This document shows, piece by piece, positions 1 to 7,626 of a DNA stretch of 45,233 bases (position 1 is its first letter; every line of letters begins with the position of its first letter). The position numbers and the translations under genes are program-made. Below the pieces are notes generated by a model that was not told the DNA's origin, searched no databases, and saw nothing but the letters and a program-made list of their open reading frames with translations. Source of the DNA: a virus; IMG/VR virus record IMGVR_UViG_3300027710_000040, positions 1-45,233 of that record; one strand, given 5' to 3'.

Positions 1-126
1 TCCGACTCGGTGAACACAAAGCCCACGCCGAATTCAGGCCCCCAGGCCGCCGCGTAGGCGCACGCCGTCGAGGCATCCAGCCACACGGCCGCGTCGTGCG
101 CGCTGGCGACTTTGCCGGTGCGCACG
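1..126. repeat. Terminal direct repeat, left copy
   Basis: Positions 1-126 are identical to 45099-45224. The repeat lies inside one open reading frame and the gene reads correctly when the copies are merged, so this is best explained as the overlap of a circular assembly. A true terminal repeat of the virion DNA cannot be excluded from sequence alone. Confidence 0.95.
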
Positions 127-239
127 TCCATGGGGAATTTGTCCGTTTTACCCGGGCGGGTTGAGCTCGGCACGAAACGGCAGACGATGAACTGACGAAA
201 CGCGCCCAAGGGCGCCAGGGGTGGCGGGAGTTGGTGCAC
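1..239 (-). CDS. Primase-helicase, N-terminal part (gene continues at right end of window)
   Basis: These are the first 80 or so codons of the primase-helicase whose main part lies at 42950-45224. On the circular genome the gene is 239 to 1, then 45098 to 42950: 2,388 bases, 795 residues. I chose the GTG at 239-237, seven bases after the TGA of the upstream HTH gene, because the extra residues (motifs FRQFIVCRF and RPGKTDKFP) look like the conserved start of phage primase-polymerases of this type. An ATG at 131-129 would remove them. The reading frame is open across the 126-bp terminal overlap, which supports the circular join. Confidence 0.85.
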   Translation of the reverse strand, partial: MHQLPPPLAPLGAFRQFIVCRFVPSSTRPGKTDKFPMDVRTGKVASAHDAAVWLDASTACAYAAAWGPEFGVGFVFTES

Positions 240-246
240 GGGTGGT

Positions 247-552
247 TCAACGCAATGTGGCGAGGGCCCGCGCCTTCAAGGCGTCGGGGATGTTGGCGGT
301 GTGCGGGTTTTTGTCCGCCAGCCCTTGGGCAATGATCGGCAGCACTTCGCGGTCGATGGCGGCGCGCAGCACCGCGCGTTTGAGTTGGATCATGGTGGAC
401 CAATGGCGGGTCACAAGACCCGTAGAAACCCCCGCGCGCACGGCGATGGCGTCGCGGGTGATCCACTGATAGCCGCATTCCTGGGCTTCGGTAAGCGCAG
501 CGTCCAAAATTTGGGACTTGCGCACCTCCTCGGGGAGACGTTTTCGGGCCAT
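247..552 (-). CDS. Short TetR-like HTH DNA-binding protein
   Basis: This 101-residue protein looks like the N-terminal DNA-binding part of a TetR-family regulator: an opening helix (KSQILDAALTEA), then a helix-turn-helix around TRDAIAVRAGVSTGLVTRHW, about residues 12-50. The usual TetR ligand-binding and dimer domain (about 120 more residues) is missing. Start is the ATG at 552-550, preceded by GGAG eight bases upstream; longer in-frame starts lack such a site. It sits between the VRR-NUC gene and the primase in the minus replication operon, and the primase start follows its stop by seven bases. Inference: a phage transcription regulator, and one candidate to bind the palindromic promoters. 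It could also be a replication accessory protein. Confidence 0.75.
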   Translation of the reverse strand: MARKRLPEEVRKSQILDAALTEAQECGYQWITRDAIAVRAGVSTGLVTRHWSTMIQLKRAVLRAAIDREVLPIIAQGLADKNPHTANIPDALKARALATLR

Positions 553-598
553 GGTTGGCGCTCCAATTGACGGGATGGTCAATAGTAACACGGCCGCG

Positions 599-1078
599 TC
601 AAAGCGTGCCGGTTCCGGTTGCAAACGCGGCGTCACCGCCCAGGCTGTTGACCAACTGCAACCACTTCAACTGTGCCACCTCGCGTTCGGTGCCGGTGTA
701 GCGCCACCCGGGTTCCTTGATTTCCCGGCTCACGAATTGGCCGAGCGTACACCCCAGCCAAACCGGAGTCACCAAGACCGGACGAATGCCGATCAAGTCG
801 CCCGACTTCAACTCTTTGTTGATCTGTTTCGAGTGGTTCGCCAGGCCGAAGCGCACGGGCACGCCGGTGTCAGGGTTGGGCAGCACGCCCACGTTGTTGC
901 GCCAAAGCCGCGCGCCCTTTTGGCTGGCCTCAAGGCGCACCACCGATTGCGCCCAGGCCTCGGATTTGCCCGCGGCCTCGGGGGGTTCATCGCGCCCCAG
1001 CACGCCCCACGACTGGCGCAAATCCTGCAACGCGGCGGCGGGCACGCCCCATTTGATGGCCCATTGTTCGAGGTTCAT
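599..1078 (-). CDS. VRR-NUC domain nuclease
   Basis: The 159-residue protein carries a VRR-NUC fold, a branch of the PD-(D/E)XK nucleases that cut branched or flapped DNA. Visible catalytic set: E50, D94 in the segment KSGDLIGI, and E119-x-K121 in SREIK. The segment RLWRNNVGV (58-66) and the closing QLKWLQLVNSLGGDA are also typical of phage members. Its ATG overlaps the helicase stop by four bases (ATGA), so the two are translationally coupled. Likely role: resolving or trimming replication and recombination intermediates. The family call is confident; the substrate is inferred. Confidence 0.9.
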   Translation of the reverse strand: MNLEQWAIKWGVPAAALQDLRQSWGVLGRDEPPEAAGKSEAWAQSVVRLEASQKGARLWRNNVGVLPNPDTGVPVRFGLANHSKQINKELKSGDLIGIRPVLVTPVWLGCTLGQFVSREIKEPGWRYTGTEREVAQLKWLQLVNSLGGDAAFATGTGTL

Positions 1079-2811
1079 TTGTGCTTTCCGATCTGTTCGA
1101 GTAGGCGTTGCGTGTCGGCGGCCACACGGTCGCGCAACGCGTCCGATTCTTTGGCGCCCAGGGTTTGCGCCGTCATGACGTCGAGGCGGTACGTGTGGAA
1201 GAACCGCCGCCAGATTTCGGAATCCCCGTGGCCTTCAACGCGCCAGCACCCGGCCCACTGTGCGATCCACGATCGCAACGATTCTTGGGCGATCTGTCGG
1301 GCGCGGTGGTGCTTCGCGGCCCCGGCCATGGCAAGGGCGTCAGACAGGCGCGGCGGGGGCCCGTCAATGCGCGCGACTTCCCCGCGCAGGCTGGCGAGCA
1401 CCGAGGGGTCGAGCTCCACCAAGTCGCCGTCCACCTGTTCAAGGGTCGAGCGGCCGGGCGGGATCAACTCGCCCGTGCATGGTGGGTACTGGCAGACCTT
1501 GTGCACGCGCTCGTTCGCCGACCCGCATTCGGGACAATCCCACGTAGGCACGGCGTCCGAGGGCGTGGCCCGGCCCCGGCTTTCTCGGGCGTCCAGCGTC
1601 CATTCGCGCCAGCGGTCGGGCAGGCCATGGCGCGCGACGTTGCCCACTTGGTCAATCAAAATTCCTTTCGGCTTCGGGCTGGCGGCAATCTCGGCCAGGC
1701 GCTGGGCCGGCGTCATGAGCTCCCATTGCATGTGCGAGAACCCAAGCACCATAAGCCGGGCCATACGGCCAAACTGTTGCGCAAACAGGGAGTAAGACGC
1801 AGTCGGGCGGCCCATGCTCACCACCTCGACAGCCGGCAGGTCGAAGCCTTCGCCGAACAAATCGACGTTCACCAGCTGCAGGATTTCCCGCGCTTTGAAG
1901 CGCCGGAGGATCATGGCGCGCAAGTCTTCGGGCGTCTTGGAGCTCACCACCTCGGCGGGCACGCCCCGCGCACGATAGGCGGCGGCCGTTTCCGTGGCGC
2001 TTTCAATGTCCACGTCAAAGGTGATCCCAAGTTTCCCGCCAGCGTATTGCAGGTAGGCTTCCACAAGGTCACCGGTCAGGGACGACCGCTTGCGGGCCGC
2101 GCGCAACTGCACGTCCACGAACTCGCCCGAGTCCCCGACCTTGACGTTTGACAGGTCCAGATTCGAGCGGGGGCAGAACACGCGGTAATCGGTCAGGTAG
2201 CCCATGCGGATCAAGTCGCGCATGGTGGGGCCCTGCACCAGCCGGTCAAACACGCCGTGCGCGTGCCGGCCCAGGCCCCGGCCGTTCGCCCGTGTCGGCG
2301 TGGCCGACACCCCCAGGCCCCAGGCGTTGGGGAACATCGCGCACCCCTTGCCCCATTTGTTTTCCCGCAACACGTGGTGGGCCTCGTCCATGACCCACAA
2401 GCCCACGCCCCTAAAAAACGCGTCCGAAGGGTCAAGGCCGATTAGCGTGTCAATGCCGGCCACGGCGTTCGCGCTGTTCGGGTCCACGTAGGCCCGCCCG
2501 AGCTCCTCGACGTGCAGCCGCGTGCATGCCTTGTGCAACGTGGTGGACCCGATGACCCGATGCCTGACGCCGTAGCGCGCCAGGGTGAGGGACATTTGCG
2601 ACACCAACTCACGCCGGTGCGCGACGGCGCACGCGCCAGGCGCGGCGCGAAGCCAAGGCGCGAAGCGGGGCGCCCATTGGTTCACGATGCTGGAAAACGT
2701 CGCGGTTTTGCCGCCGCCGGTGGGCAGCACGGCCAAGGCGTTGCGCAAGCCGGCGCCCCAGGTTTCCACCACCGCGTTTTCTAGCTCCTGTTGATAGCCG
2801 CGAAGTTGCAT
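1075..2811 (-). CDS. DEAH superfamily 2 helicase
   Basis: A 578-residue SF2 helicase. Motif I is TGGGKTA (31-37), Ia AHRRELVSQM (64-73), II DEAH (142-145), III SATPTR (169-174), V around NVDLFGEGFDLP (315-326) and VI QQFGRMAR (345-352). A C-terminal zinc ribbon uses C426, C429, C440 and C445. This architecture is common in phage replication modules, where it unwinds or remodels DNA near the fork or during recombination. The ATG at 2811-2809 overlaps the upstream TGA (TGATG); a TTG one codon earlier is possible. It lies between the clamp-like and nuclease genes, all in one overlapping operon. Confidence 0.93.
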   Translation of the reverse strand: MQLRGYQQELENAVVETWGAGLRNALAVLPTGGGKTATFSSIVNQWAPRFAPWLRAAPGACAVAHRRELVSQMSLTLARYGVRHRVIGSTTLHKACTRLHVEELGRAYVDPNSANAVAGIDTLIGLDPSDAFFRGVGLWVMDEAHHVLRENKWGKGCAMFPNAWGLGVSATPTRANGRGLGRHAHGVFDRLVQGPTMRDLIRMGYLTDYRVFCPRSNLDLSNVKVGDSGEFVDVQLRAARKRSSLTGDLVEAYLQYAGGKLGITFDVDIESATETAAAYRARGVPAEVVSSKTPEDLRAMILRRFKAREILQLVNVDLFGEGFDLPAVEVVSMGRPTASYSLFAQQFGRMARLMVLGFSHMQWELMTPAQRLAEIAASPKPKGILIDQVGNVARHGLPDRWREWTLDARESRGRATPSDAVPTWDCPECGSANERVHKVCQYPPCTGELIPPGRSTLEQVDGDLVELDPSVLASLRGEVARIDGPPPRLSDALAMAGAAKHHRARQIAQESLRSWIAQWAGCWRVEGHGDSEIWRRFFHTYRLDVMTAQTLGAKESDALRDRVAADTQRLLEQIGKHK

Positions 2812-3365
2812 CAAGCCCCCAAGATGGCGAAGCCAGCGAACAGACAGCCGCCGAGCTCGGGTTTTGCGGCCTGCACCAGCATGGGCCCGTTGCGTCGATG
2901 CGTCACCATGGCCGGCGGGCCAGCCAGGGCGGACAAACCGCGCAACAGGGGCAACAGGTTTTCCCCGGTCAGCACCGACGGCGGGCGGCCGTGTTCAGGG
3001 TCAAACCAATGTTCGGTCGGCTTGCACAGTTTGGCGCTCAACTGCCGCGCCGACAGAGCCGGGCGCAACCCGTCCTCGACCTGCACGTGGCTGGTGCTGA
3101 CGGACACGATGGCGTGATTGCTCGACGGCAACGAATCGCGCATGCGCGCAGCGTCAGCCATGGAAATGACCGCCGTGCACTCGTCGCCCAGGTGCATCGG
3201 CAGGCGAACCAACGCGTGGCGGGTGAAGTCATTGGCGGCGATTTCAAACCCGGCGCCGGTGCGGCGAAACTGCACGCACTGCAGCGCGCGTGGGCTGGTT
3301 TCGTCGATGGCCGCCAGAACAAACGACAACGCGTTTTTGAAGGGTTGGCAGGGTAGGAGGAACAT
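2811..3365 (-). CDS. Unknown replication-operon protein, possibly clamp-fold
   Basis: A 184-residue protein, first in the minus replication operon. I do not recognise it by a firm motif. Its pattern (FKNALSFVLAAIDETSP, then LQCVQFRRTGAGFEIAANDF, later GPMLVQAA near the end) loosely recalls the repeated beta-sheet domains of DNA sliding clamps such as DnaN, which would suit a genome with its own polymerase; this is weak inference. I placed the start at ATG 3365-3363, because the upstream ATG at 3395 overlaps the -10 box of the promoter that seems to drive it. No clear ribosome-binding site is visible before either start. Confidence 0.7.
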   Translation of the reverse strand: MFLLPCQPFKNALSFVLAAIDETSPRALQCVQFRRTGAGFEIAANDFTRHALVRLPMHLGDECTAVISMADAARMRDSLPSSNHAIVSVSTSHVQVEDGLRPALSARQLSAKLCKPTEHWFDPEHGRPPSVLTGENLLPLLRGLSALAGPPAMVTHRRNGPMLVQAAKPELGGCLFAGFAILGA

Positions 3366-3378
3366 GGCGCAAATTGTT

Positions 3379-3424
3379 GTTGACGGTGCCGTCATTATCG
3401 GGTTATTCTTGGCCCGTCGTCAAC
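3379..3424. promoter_or_regulatory. Overlapping divergent promoter pair for the two replication operons
   Basis: Plus strand: TTGACG at 3380-3385, 18 bases, TATTCT at 3404-3409, reading towards the gene at 3434. Minus strand: TTGACG (complement of 3418-3423), 18 bases, GATAAT (complement of 3394-3399), reading towards the gene at 3365. The two promoters interlock, and the outer seven bases are inverted repeats (GTTGACG 3379-3385, CGTCAAC 3418-3424). RNA polymerase could hold only one direction at a time. Boxes are seen; use and strength are inferred. Confidence 0.65.
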
Positions 3425-3433
3425 TTTCACACG

Positions 3434-4477
3434 ATGCACACCATGCAAGTTTTCATCCTTACCCACGCCGAGGCCGCGAACGGCCAAGTGTGGGCCAATC
3501 TTCAAGCGTTCTTGCAGGCGCAAGGCCAGAACCCGGCGTATTCGGCCGGGGCAGGCGTGCCCGCGCAAGTCTTCCACTGCGGCCCCGACAACGAAGCCGT
3601 GCCGGCACCCATCGGCGTCGATGCGCCCAACGTCGGCACGCCGCCGGCCGGCGAAGTCTTCGGCGTCGGCGGTGACCTGCCGCAACAGGTGTTCGGGGCG
3701 CATGCTGCCCCCCAGCCGCTGCCCGGTGCCCCCTCTACTGCGGGTGCCGGTCAATGGCCGACTGCCCCCGTGGCCCAGTCGTTGCCCTTGAATCCTGGGG
3801 CCGCGCAGACGGACGCCAACCAAACGCATGCAGTGGCGCCCGCACCCGTGGCGCTTGCCCCTTTGGCACCTGCGGCCCCCATGAACCATGCCGGCGGCGT
3901 GGAGACTGATTCGGAGGGCTTGCCGTGGGATCCGCGCATCCACAGCGGCGGCAAGAAAAAGAACGCCGGGGATGGCAAATGGACGGCGAAACGCGGCATC
4001 AACGACCCCGCGTTGGTCGAGCGCGTCAAAGCCGAGTTGCGCGCCGTCATGGCCGCCCCTGGTGGCGCACCCACGGCGATGCTCGGTCAGACCGCGCCCA
4101 TGCCGCAAACCGTGGCCGCGCCTCCCGTGCTGACTCAGCCCGCCCCGTTGCTCCCGAACGTGGCCCCGGTTCAGACCGCCCCCCAGGCCCCGGCCGCGCC
4201 GCTGGTTTCGGCCCCTGCGATGCCTGCGGCCGTCCCGCCGTTGCCGAATCCGGGCACCGTGGCAGTTTCCGCCGCTACTGCGCCGGGTGCTGCCCCTGGT
4301 GGTGAGACGTTCGCGCAGTTCATGCAGCGACTCGCGCCCTACACCAGCACCGGCCAAATCACGCCCGAGGCAATCGCCCGCGCGGCGGCCACGGTTGGCG
4401 TCGGTCTGCCCATGCTGCGGAACCGCCCGGACCTGATCCCGGCATTTGCTCAGGCCCTGGGCCTGCCCCCGCAATGA
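3434..4477 (+). CDS. Pro/Ala-rich phage protein of unknown function
   Basis: About 347 residues: a short N-terminal segment beginning MHTMQVFILTHAEA, a low-complexity Pro/Ala-rich region, a conserved-looking basic block (LPWDPRIHSGGKKKN followed by DGKWTAKRGIN), a second Pro/Ala linker and a C-terminal helix ending ALGLPPQ. The LPWD-IH-KN-GKW-RG block recurs in many phage proteins encoded next to recombination and ssDNA-binding genes, but its function is not known to me. It is first in the plus replication operon and overlaps the next gene by ATGA. Start is ATG 3434; ATG 3443 is equally possible, and neither has a clear Shine-Dalgarno sequence. Confidence 0.8.
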   Translation: MHTMQVFILTHAEAANGQVWANLQAFLQAQGQNPAYSAGAGVPAQVFHCGPDNEAVPAPIGVDAPNVGTPPAGEVFGVGGDLPQQVFGAHAAPQPLPGAPSTAGAGQWPTAPVAQSLPLNPGAAQTDANQTHAVAPAPVALAPLAPAAPMNHAGGVETDSEGLPWDPRIHSGGKKKNAGDGKWTAKRGINDPALVERVKAELRAVMAAPGGAPTAMLGQTAPMPQTVAAPPVLTQPAPLLPNVAPVQTAPQAPAAPLVSAPAMPAAVPPLPNPGTVAVSAATAPGAAPGGETFAQFMQRLAPYTSTGQITPEAIARAAATVGVGLPMLRNRPDLIPAFAQALGLPPQ

Positions 4478-5589
4478 TGGCCGCGCCGTCTCCCTTTCGC
4501 CCGTCGTCGGCCGCCGCCCTGGTGCAGTGTCACGGGTCCGCCCGCATGCAAGCCCCGTTCCCCGAGGTGGGTGACGGCCAGGACGCACGCGAGGGGCGGG
4601 CGGCGCACTGGGCCTTGTCGGAAATGCTGCGCGGCGACATCGTGGCCGAAGGGCAGTTGGACCCCGAAGGCACGATGCTGACCGCCGAAATGATCGAGTC
4701 CGCCGAAACGTGCTTTGACGACATCGTGCGCACCGTGGGCCCCTCGGGCTTGGCGTGCGTGGTGTCAGAACAGCCCGTGACGTTGAACCGCATTTACCCG
4801 GGCATGTGGGGCACGCCGGACGTGCGCGCCACGGTGACCCCGCGCCTGCGGTACGTGTGGGACTTCAAGCACGGGCACCGCTACGTTGATCCGTTTGAAA
4901 ACTGGCAGTTGCTTTGTTACGCCCTGGCGGATGAGTACGCCGACGAAGACCCGCAAACGGTGATCGTGCTCAAGATCGTGCAGCCGCGCAGTTTTCACCG
5001 CTCGGGGGTCGTGCGCGAGTGGCGGTTGTTCTCGCACCAGCTGGAACCCTACCGCCGGGCGCTGGCGCACGCTGCGGCCCGGGCCATGGGCCCGTCGCCC
5101 ACGCTGCGCACCGGCCCCGCGTGCGGGGACTGCCTGGCGCGTCACGTTTGCCCGACCCTGCAGGCCGAGGCCTACGGCGCGGCCGAGGCGTCCGGCCAGG
5201 CCGTGCCCGTCGAGCTCACGCCGTCGGCGCTGGGCTTGGAGTTGCGCAACCTTTGGCGGGCGCAAGAACGATTGAACGCCCGCGTGTCGGGCCTTGAGGC
5301 GCAAGCCGAGGCCCTGCAGCGCCAAGGGGTGGCCGTGCCCTTCACGGTCATGCAGAACGGCCGAGGCTCCACAGTGTGGACCGTGCCCACGGACGTCGTC
5401 ATTGAAACCGGGCGGTTGCTCGGGCACGATCTGGCGAAACCGGTGGCGGCCATTACCCCCAAACAGGCCGAGGCCAAAGGCTTCCCCGAAGCCGTGTTGC
5501 AGGCCTACGCCAGAACCGTCCCCGGCGCGCTCAAACTGTGCGCCGATGACACCACCCAAGCCCGAAAAGTGTTCGGGCCTCAACCCTGA
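4474..5589 (+). CDS. DUF2800 family Cas4-like PD-(D/E)XK nuclease
   Basis: A 371-residue protein matching the DUF2800 phage family, related to Cas4/RecB-type exonucleases. Nuclease signs: E40 in REGRAAHW, the aspartate of GTPD near residue 115, and DFK near 130-132. A cysteine near residue 19 (VQCHGS) and three more in CGDCLARHVC (about 214-224) match the four-cysteine iron-sulfur cluster of Cas4-like enzymes. Likely role: resecting DNA ends for phage recombination or replication. It lies between the Pro/Ala-rich protein (ATGA overlap) and the probable SSB, the usual neighbourhood for this family. Confidence 0.88.
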   Translation: MMAAPSPFRPSSAAALVQCHGSARMQAPFPEVGDGQDAREGRAAHWALSEMLRGDIVAEGQLDPEGTMLTAEMIESAETCFDDIVRTVGPSGLACVVSEQPVTLNRIYPGMWGTPDVRATVTPRLRYVWDFKHGHRYVDPFENWQLLCYALADEYADEDPQTVIVLKIVQPRSFHRSGVVREWRLFSHQLEPYRRALAHAAARAMGPSPTLRTGPACGDCLARHVCPTLQAEAYGAAEASGQAVPVELTPSALGLELRNLWRAQERLNARVSGLEAQAEALQRQGVAVPFTVMQNGRGSTVWTVPTDVVIETGRLLGHDLAKPVAAITPKQAEAKGFPEAVLQAYARTVPGALKLCADDTTQARKVFGPQP

Positions 5590-5603
5590 AAGCGAGAACC
5601 CCC

Positions 5604-6713
5604 ATGGCATCCACACGCCAAGACCTGAAAACCCCCGTTGGCCGCCTGGTCGCGGGTGACCTCTACAAGCCCAACGACAAGGACGCCGAGGGCAAACCCC
5701 TGGTCATCAAGAACGGCCCCCAGGCCGGGCAACCCCGCGTTGAATTTTTCTTTGCCCTGGCCGTCGCCAAGACGAAGGCGCAGTGGTGGGAGGAGGATTG
5801 GGGCCGCGTGATCTACGGCGCCGCCGCCGCCGACTTCCCGCGCGGTGAAACCGGTTCCCCGAACTTCGCGTGGAAGGTCAAGGACGGCGACAGTCAGGTG
5901 CCCAACCGCCGCGGCAAAAAGCCGTGCGATCAAGAGGGCTGGAAGGGCCATTGGGTGCTGTTCTTCTCGGGTGGTTTCGCCCCGCGCCTGTTCCGCTTGG
6001 ACGAACAAAACCAGCCGGTGCCCTGGGCCGACCCCGACGCGATCAAGCTGGGCGACTTCGTCGAGGTCTTCGGCAGCGTCAGCGGCAACGGTTCGCCCAA
6101 CCAACCCGGCGTTTACTTGAACCATTCCATGGTGTGCTTCCGTGGCTATGGCCCGCGGATCGTGGTGGGCCCTGACGCCGGCGCCGTGGGCTTCGGTGCG
6201 GGCGCCTTGCCGCCTGGCGCTTCGGCCGCACCGGTGGGGGCCACGAACTTCCCCCAGCCGATGCCGGGCACGCCTGCCCCCGGGGTGGCGCCTGCGATGC
6301 CGCCGGCGATGCCTGGGCCTGCCTATTCGGCCGCCCCTGCCCAACCGGGCGCCTACCCGGCGGCGCCGGCCGTGCCTCCCGGTTACCCGGTCGCTGCACC
6401 TCAGACGCCCGGTTTCCCTGCCGCGATGCCTCCGGCGATGGGCGCCCCTGCAATGGGTGCGCCGGGCGCCTATCCGGCGGCCCCCGGTAGCGCCGCCATG
6501 CCTGCCGCCCCGGGCATGCCCCCTGCGGTTCCTGGCGTGCCGCCACATCCCGGCATCCTGACGCCGCCGGCCGTGCCGGGCATGCCCCCTGCAGCGCCGG
6601 CCGCACCGGTGCGCGTCATGACGCCGGCCGCGGGCGGGGTGGCTTATGAGGCCTACATTGGCCAGGGTTGGACCGATGCCATGTTGGTTCAACACGGCCT
6701 CATGATGCCCTGA
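5604..6713 (+). CDS. Probable ssDNA-binding protein (DUF2815-like) with Pro/Ala-rich tail
   Basis: The 369-residue protein has an N-terminal domain of about 195 residues resembling DUF2815 phage ssDNA-binding proteins (T7 gp2.5-like OB fold): GRLVAGDLYKPND, EFFFALAVAKTKAQWWEE, then KLGDFVEVFGSVSGNG and the segment PGVYLNHSMVCFRGYG. Residues about 200-340 are Pro/Ala/Gly/Met-rich low complexity. A conserved-looking C-terminal helix, GWTDAMLVQHGLM, closes it. The ATG at 5604 has a GAAAGCGAG site. SSB tails usually bind partner proteins; here the long flexible linker plus end motif would suit that, by inference. It lies directly after the Cas4-like nuclease. Confidence 0.82.
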   Translation: MASTRQDLKTPVGRLVAGDLYKPNDKDAEGKPLVIKNGPQAGQPRVEFFFALAVAKTKAQWWEEDWGRVIYGAAAADFPRGETGSPNFAWKVKDGDSQVPNRRGKKPCDQEGWKGHWVLFFSGGFAPRLFRLDEQNQPVPWADPDAIKLGDFVEVFGSVSGNGSPNQPGVYLNHSMVCFRGYGPRIVVGPDAGAVGFGAGALPPGASAAPVGATNFPQPMPGTPAPGVAPAMPPAMPGPAYSAAPAQPGAYPAAPAVPPGYPVAAPQTPGFPAAMPPAMGAPAMGAPGAYPAAPGSAAMPAAPGMPPAVPGVPPHPGILTPPAVPGMPPAAPAAPVRVMTPAAGGVAYEAYIGQGWTDAMLVQHGLMMP

Positions 6714-6717
6714 CGCC

Positions 6718-6918
6718 ATGAACCACCCGACCGGTTACAGCGCGTGCCGGGTGTGCATCCACGGGAAACGCACCGCGGGCGCACTGTGTGACCGGTACAG
6801 AACCCCGCAGGCAACAGACCCCCAGCGAAAGCCGGGCGGCGCCTGCGGGCCCGAGGCCCTGCACTTGGAATTGCCCGGTGAAACCAACAGACGACCAACT
6901 GAAAGCCGCTTGGCTTGA
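6718..6918 (+). CDS. Small cysteine-rich hypothetical protein
   Basis: A 66-residue protein, four bases after the SSB gene. Its N-terminal half holds CRVC (10-13), a cysteine near 24 and another near 42, so a small zinc-binding fold is possible. I know of no function. The end overlaps the start of the next gene by about 40 bases in another frame, which leaves some doubt about its true stop or about the next start. Confidence 0.6.
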   Translation: MNHPTGYSACRVCIHGKRTAGALCDRYRTPQATDPQRKPGGACGPEALHLELPGETNRRPTESRLA

Positions 6919-7135
6919 GCTCAGGGGCCGCCGGCCAGGTTGGCCCGCGATGTTGTCCGACTGCCTGGCGGTGCCGGCAATCCGCCTTCAACTCGAGCTC
7001 ACGGCACGCGCCGAGGCGGCCGAGCGTGAACGCATCGTGGCGAGGGCGAACACGCCCCGGCACGCGCCAGCGGTTCCCCGACGGGCTCCGGTTCTTGACT
7101 TCAAATCCCGCGCGGCGGGGGAAAAGGAAGAATGA
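6878..7135 (+). CDS. Small hypothetical protein
   Basis: About 85 residues from the GTG at 6878. It begins with the run KPTDDQLKAAWLELRGRRPG and then has a helical, charged stretch (ELTARAEAAERERIVARA) and a basic end. A weak TTGGAA site precedes the GTG. It overlaps the previous gene and is coupled to the next by ATGA. No family recognised; its conserved-looking place between SSB and polymerase suggests a replication accessory role, which is only inference. Confidence 0.6.
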   Translation: MKPTDDQLKAAWLELRGRRPGWPAMLSDCLAVPAIRLQLELTARAEAAERERIVARANTPRHAPAVPRRAPVLDFKSRAAGEKEE

Positions 7136-7626
7136 TGTTTTACGCAATCTTGGCGCGCTTTCTTGCGCTGCCCTGGGTTTTCCGTTTCCTGCTTTGGCAG
7201 GCAAAGAAAACACCCTACCTCCACATTCTGAGCCCGGACGGTGCCGACGTTTATATGTGGCGCTGGTGGCTGTTCAATCCTTACGATCCCGAAACCCGCG
7301 CCGTTCGCTGGGCGTGGCTTCCGTCCATTCGAATCCACCACATCAAGCGGCCCGACGGGGATCGCCATTTGCATGACCACCCATGGGACGCGCGCACCTT
7401 CGTGTTGCGCGGGTGGTATTGGGAGACGCGCCAGGAATTCCCGTGGCTTCGGTTGAACGGGGCCGGGCAGACTGCCGAGATTCCGCACAACTGTTTTCAT
7501 CGAATTACCAGCATTTCCCCGGACGGCGTTTACACGCTGTTCGTCACCGGCAAGCCGAGGCACGAATGGGGCTTTTTGGTTGACGGTAAAAAAGTCCCGT
7601 TTCGCGAATATCTGAAAACCCGATGA
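7132..7626 (+). CDS. Cupin-fold phage protein
   Basis: A 164-residue protein with a hydrophobic N-terminus (about residues 5-25, FYAILARFLALPWVFRFLLW) and a cupin-like core: HLHDHPWDARTFVLRGWYWE supplies two or three histidines and the first strand pair, and GQTAEIPHNCFHRITS gives a further conserved histidine of the second motif. Related proteins are common in phage genomes without known activity; cupins often bind a metal or a sugar. It overlaps the genes on both sides by ATGA and so is co-translated with the polymerase. ATG 7132 and ATG 7135 are both possible starts. Confidence 0.75.
   Translation: MMFYAILARFLALPWVFRFLLWQAKKTPYLHILSPDGADVYMWRWWLFNPYDPETRAVRWAWLPSIRIHHIKRPDGDRHLHDHPWDARTFVLRGWYWETRQEFPWLRLNGAGQTAEIPHNCFHRITSISPDGVYTLFVTGKPRHEWGFLVDGKKVPFREYLKTR

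Noticed and set aside
1-126. Terminal direct repeat as a mobile-element or integrated-prophage end
   Set aside because: It is inside an unbroken primase gene and no integrase or transposase is present; assembly overlap of a circle explains it.
518-1795. Plus-strand open frame opposite nuclease and helicase
   Set aside because: Runs against two motif-rich genes; no recognisable protein.
5580-6719. Minus-strand His/Arg/Gly-rich frame opposite the SSB gene
   Set aside because: Mirror of the Pro/Ala codons of the SSB tail; not a real protein.
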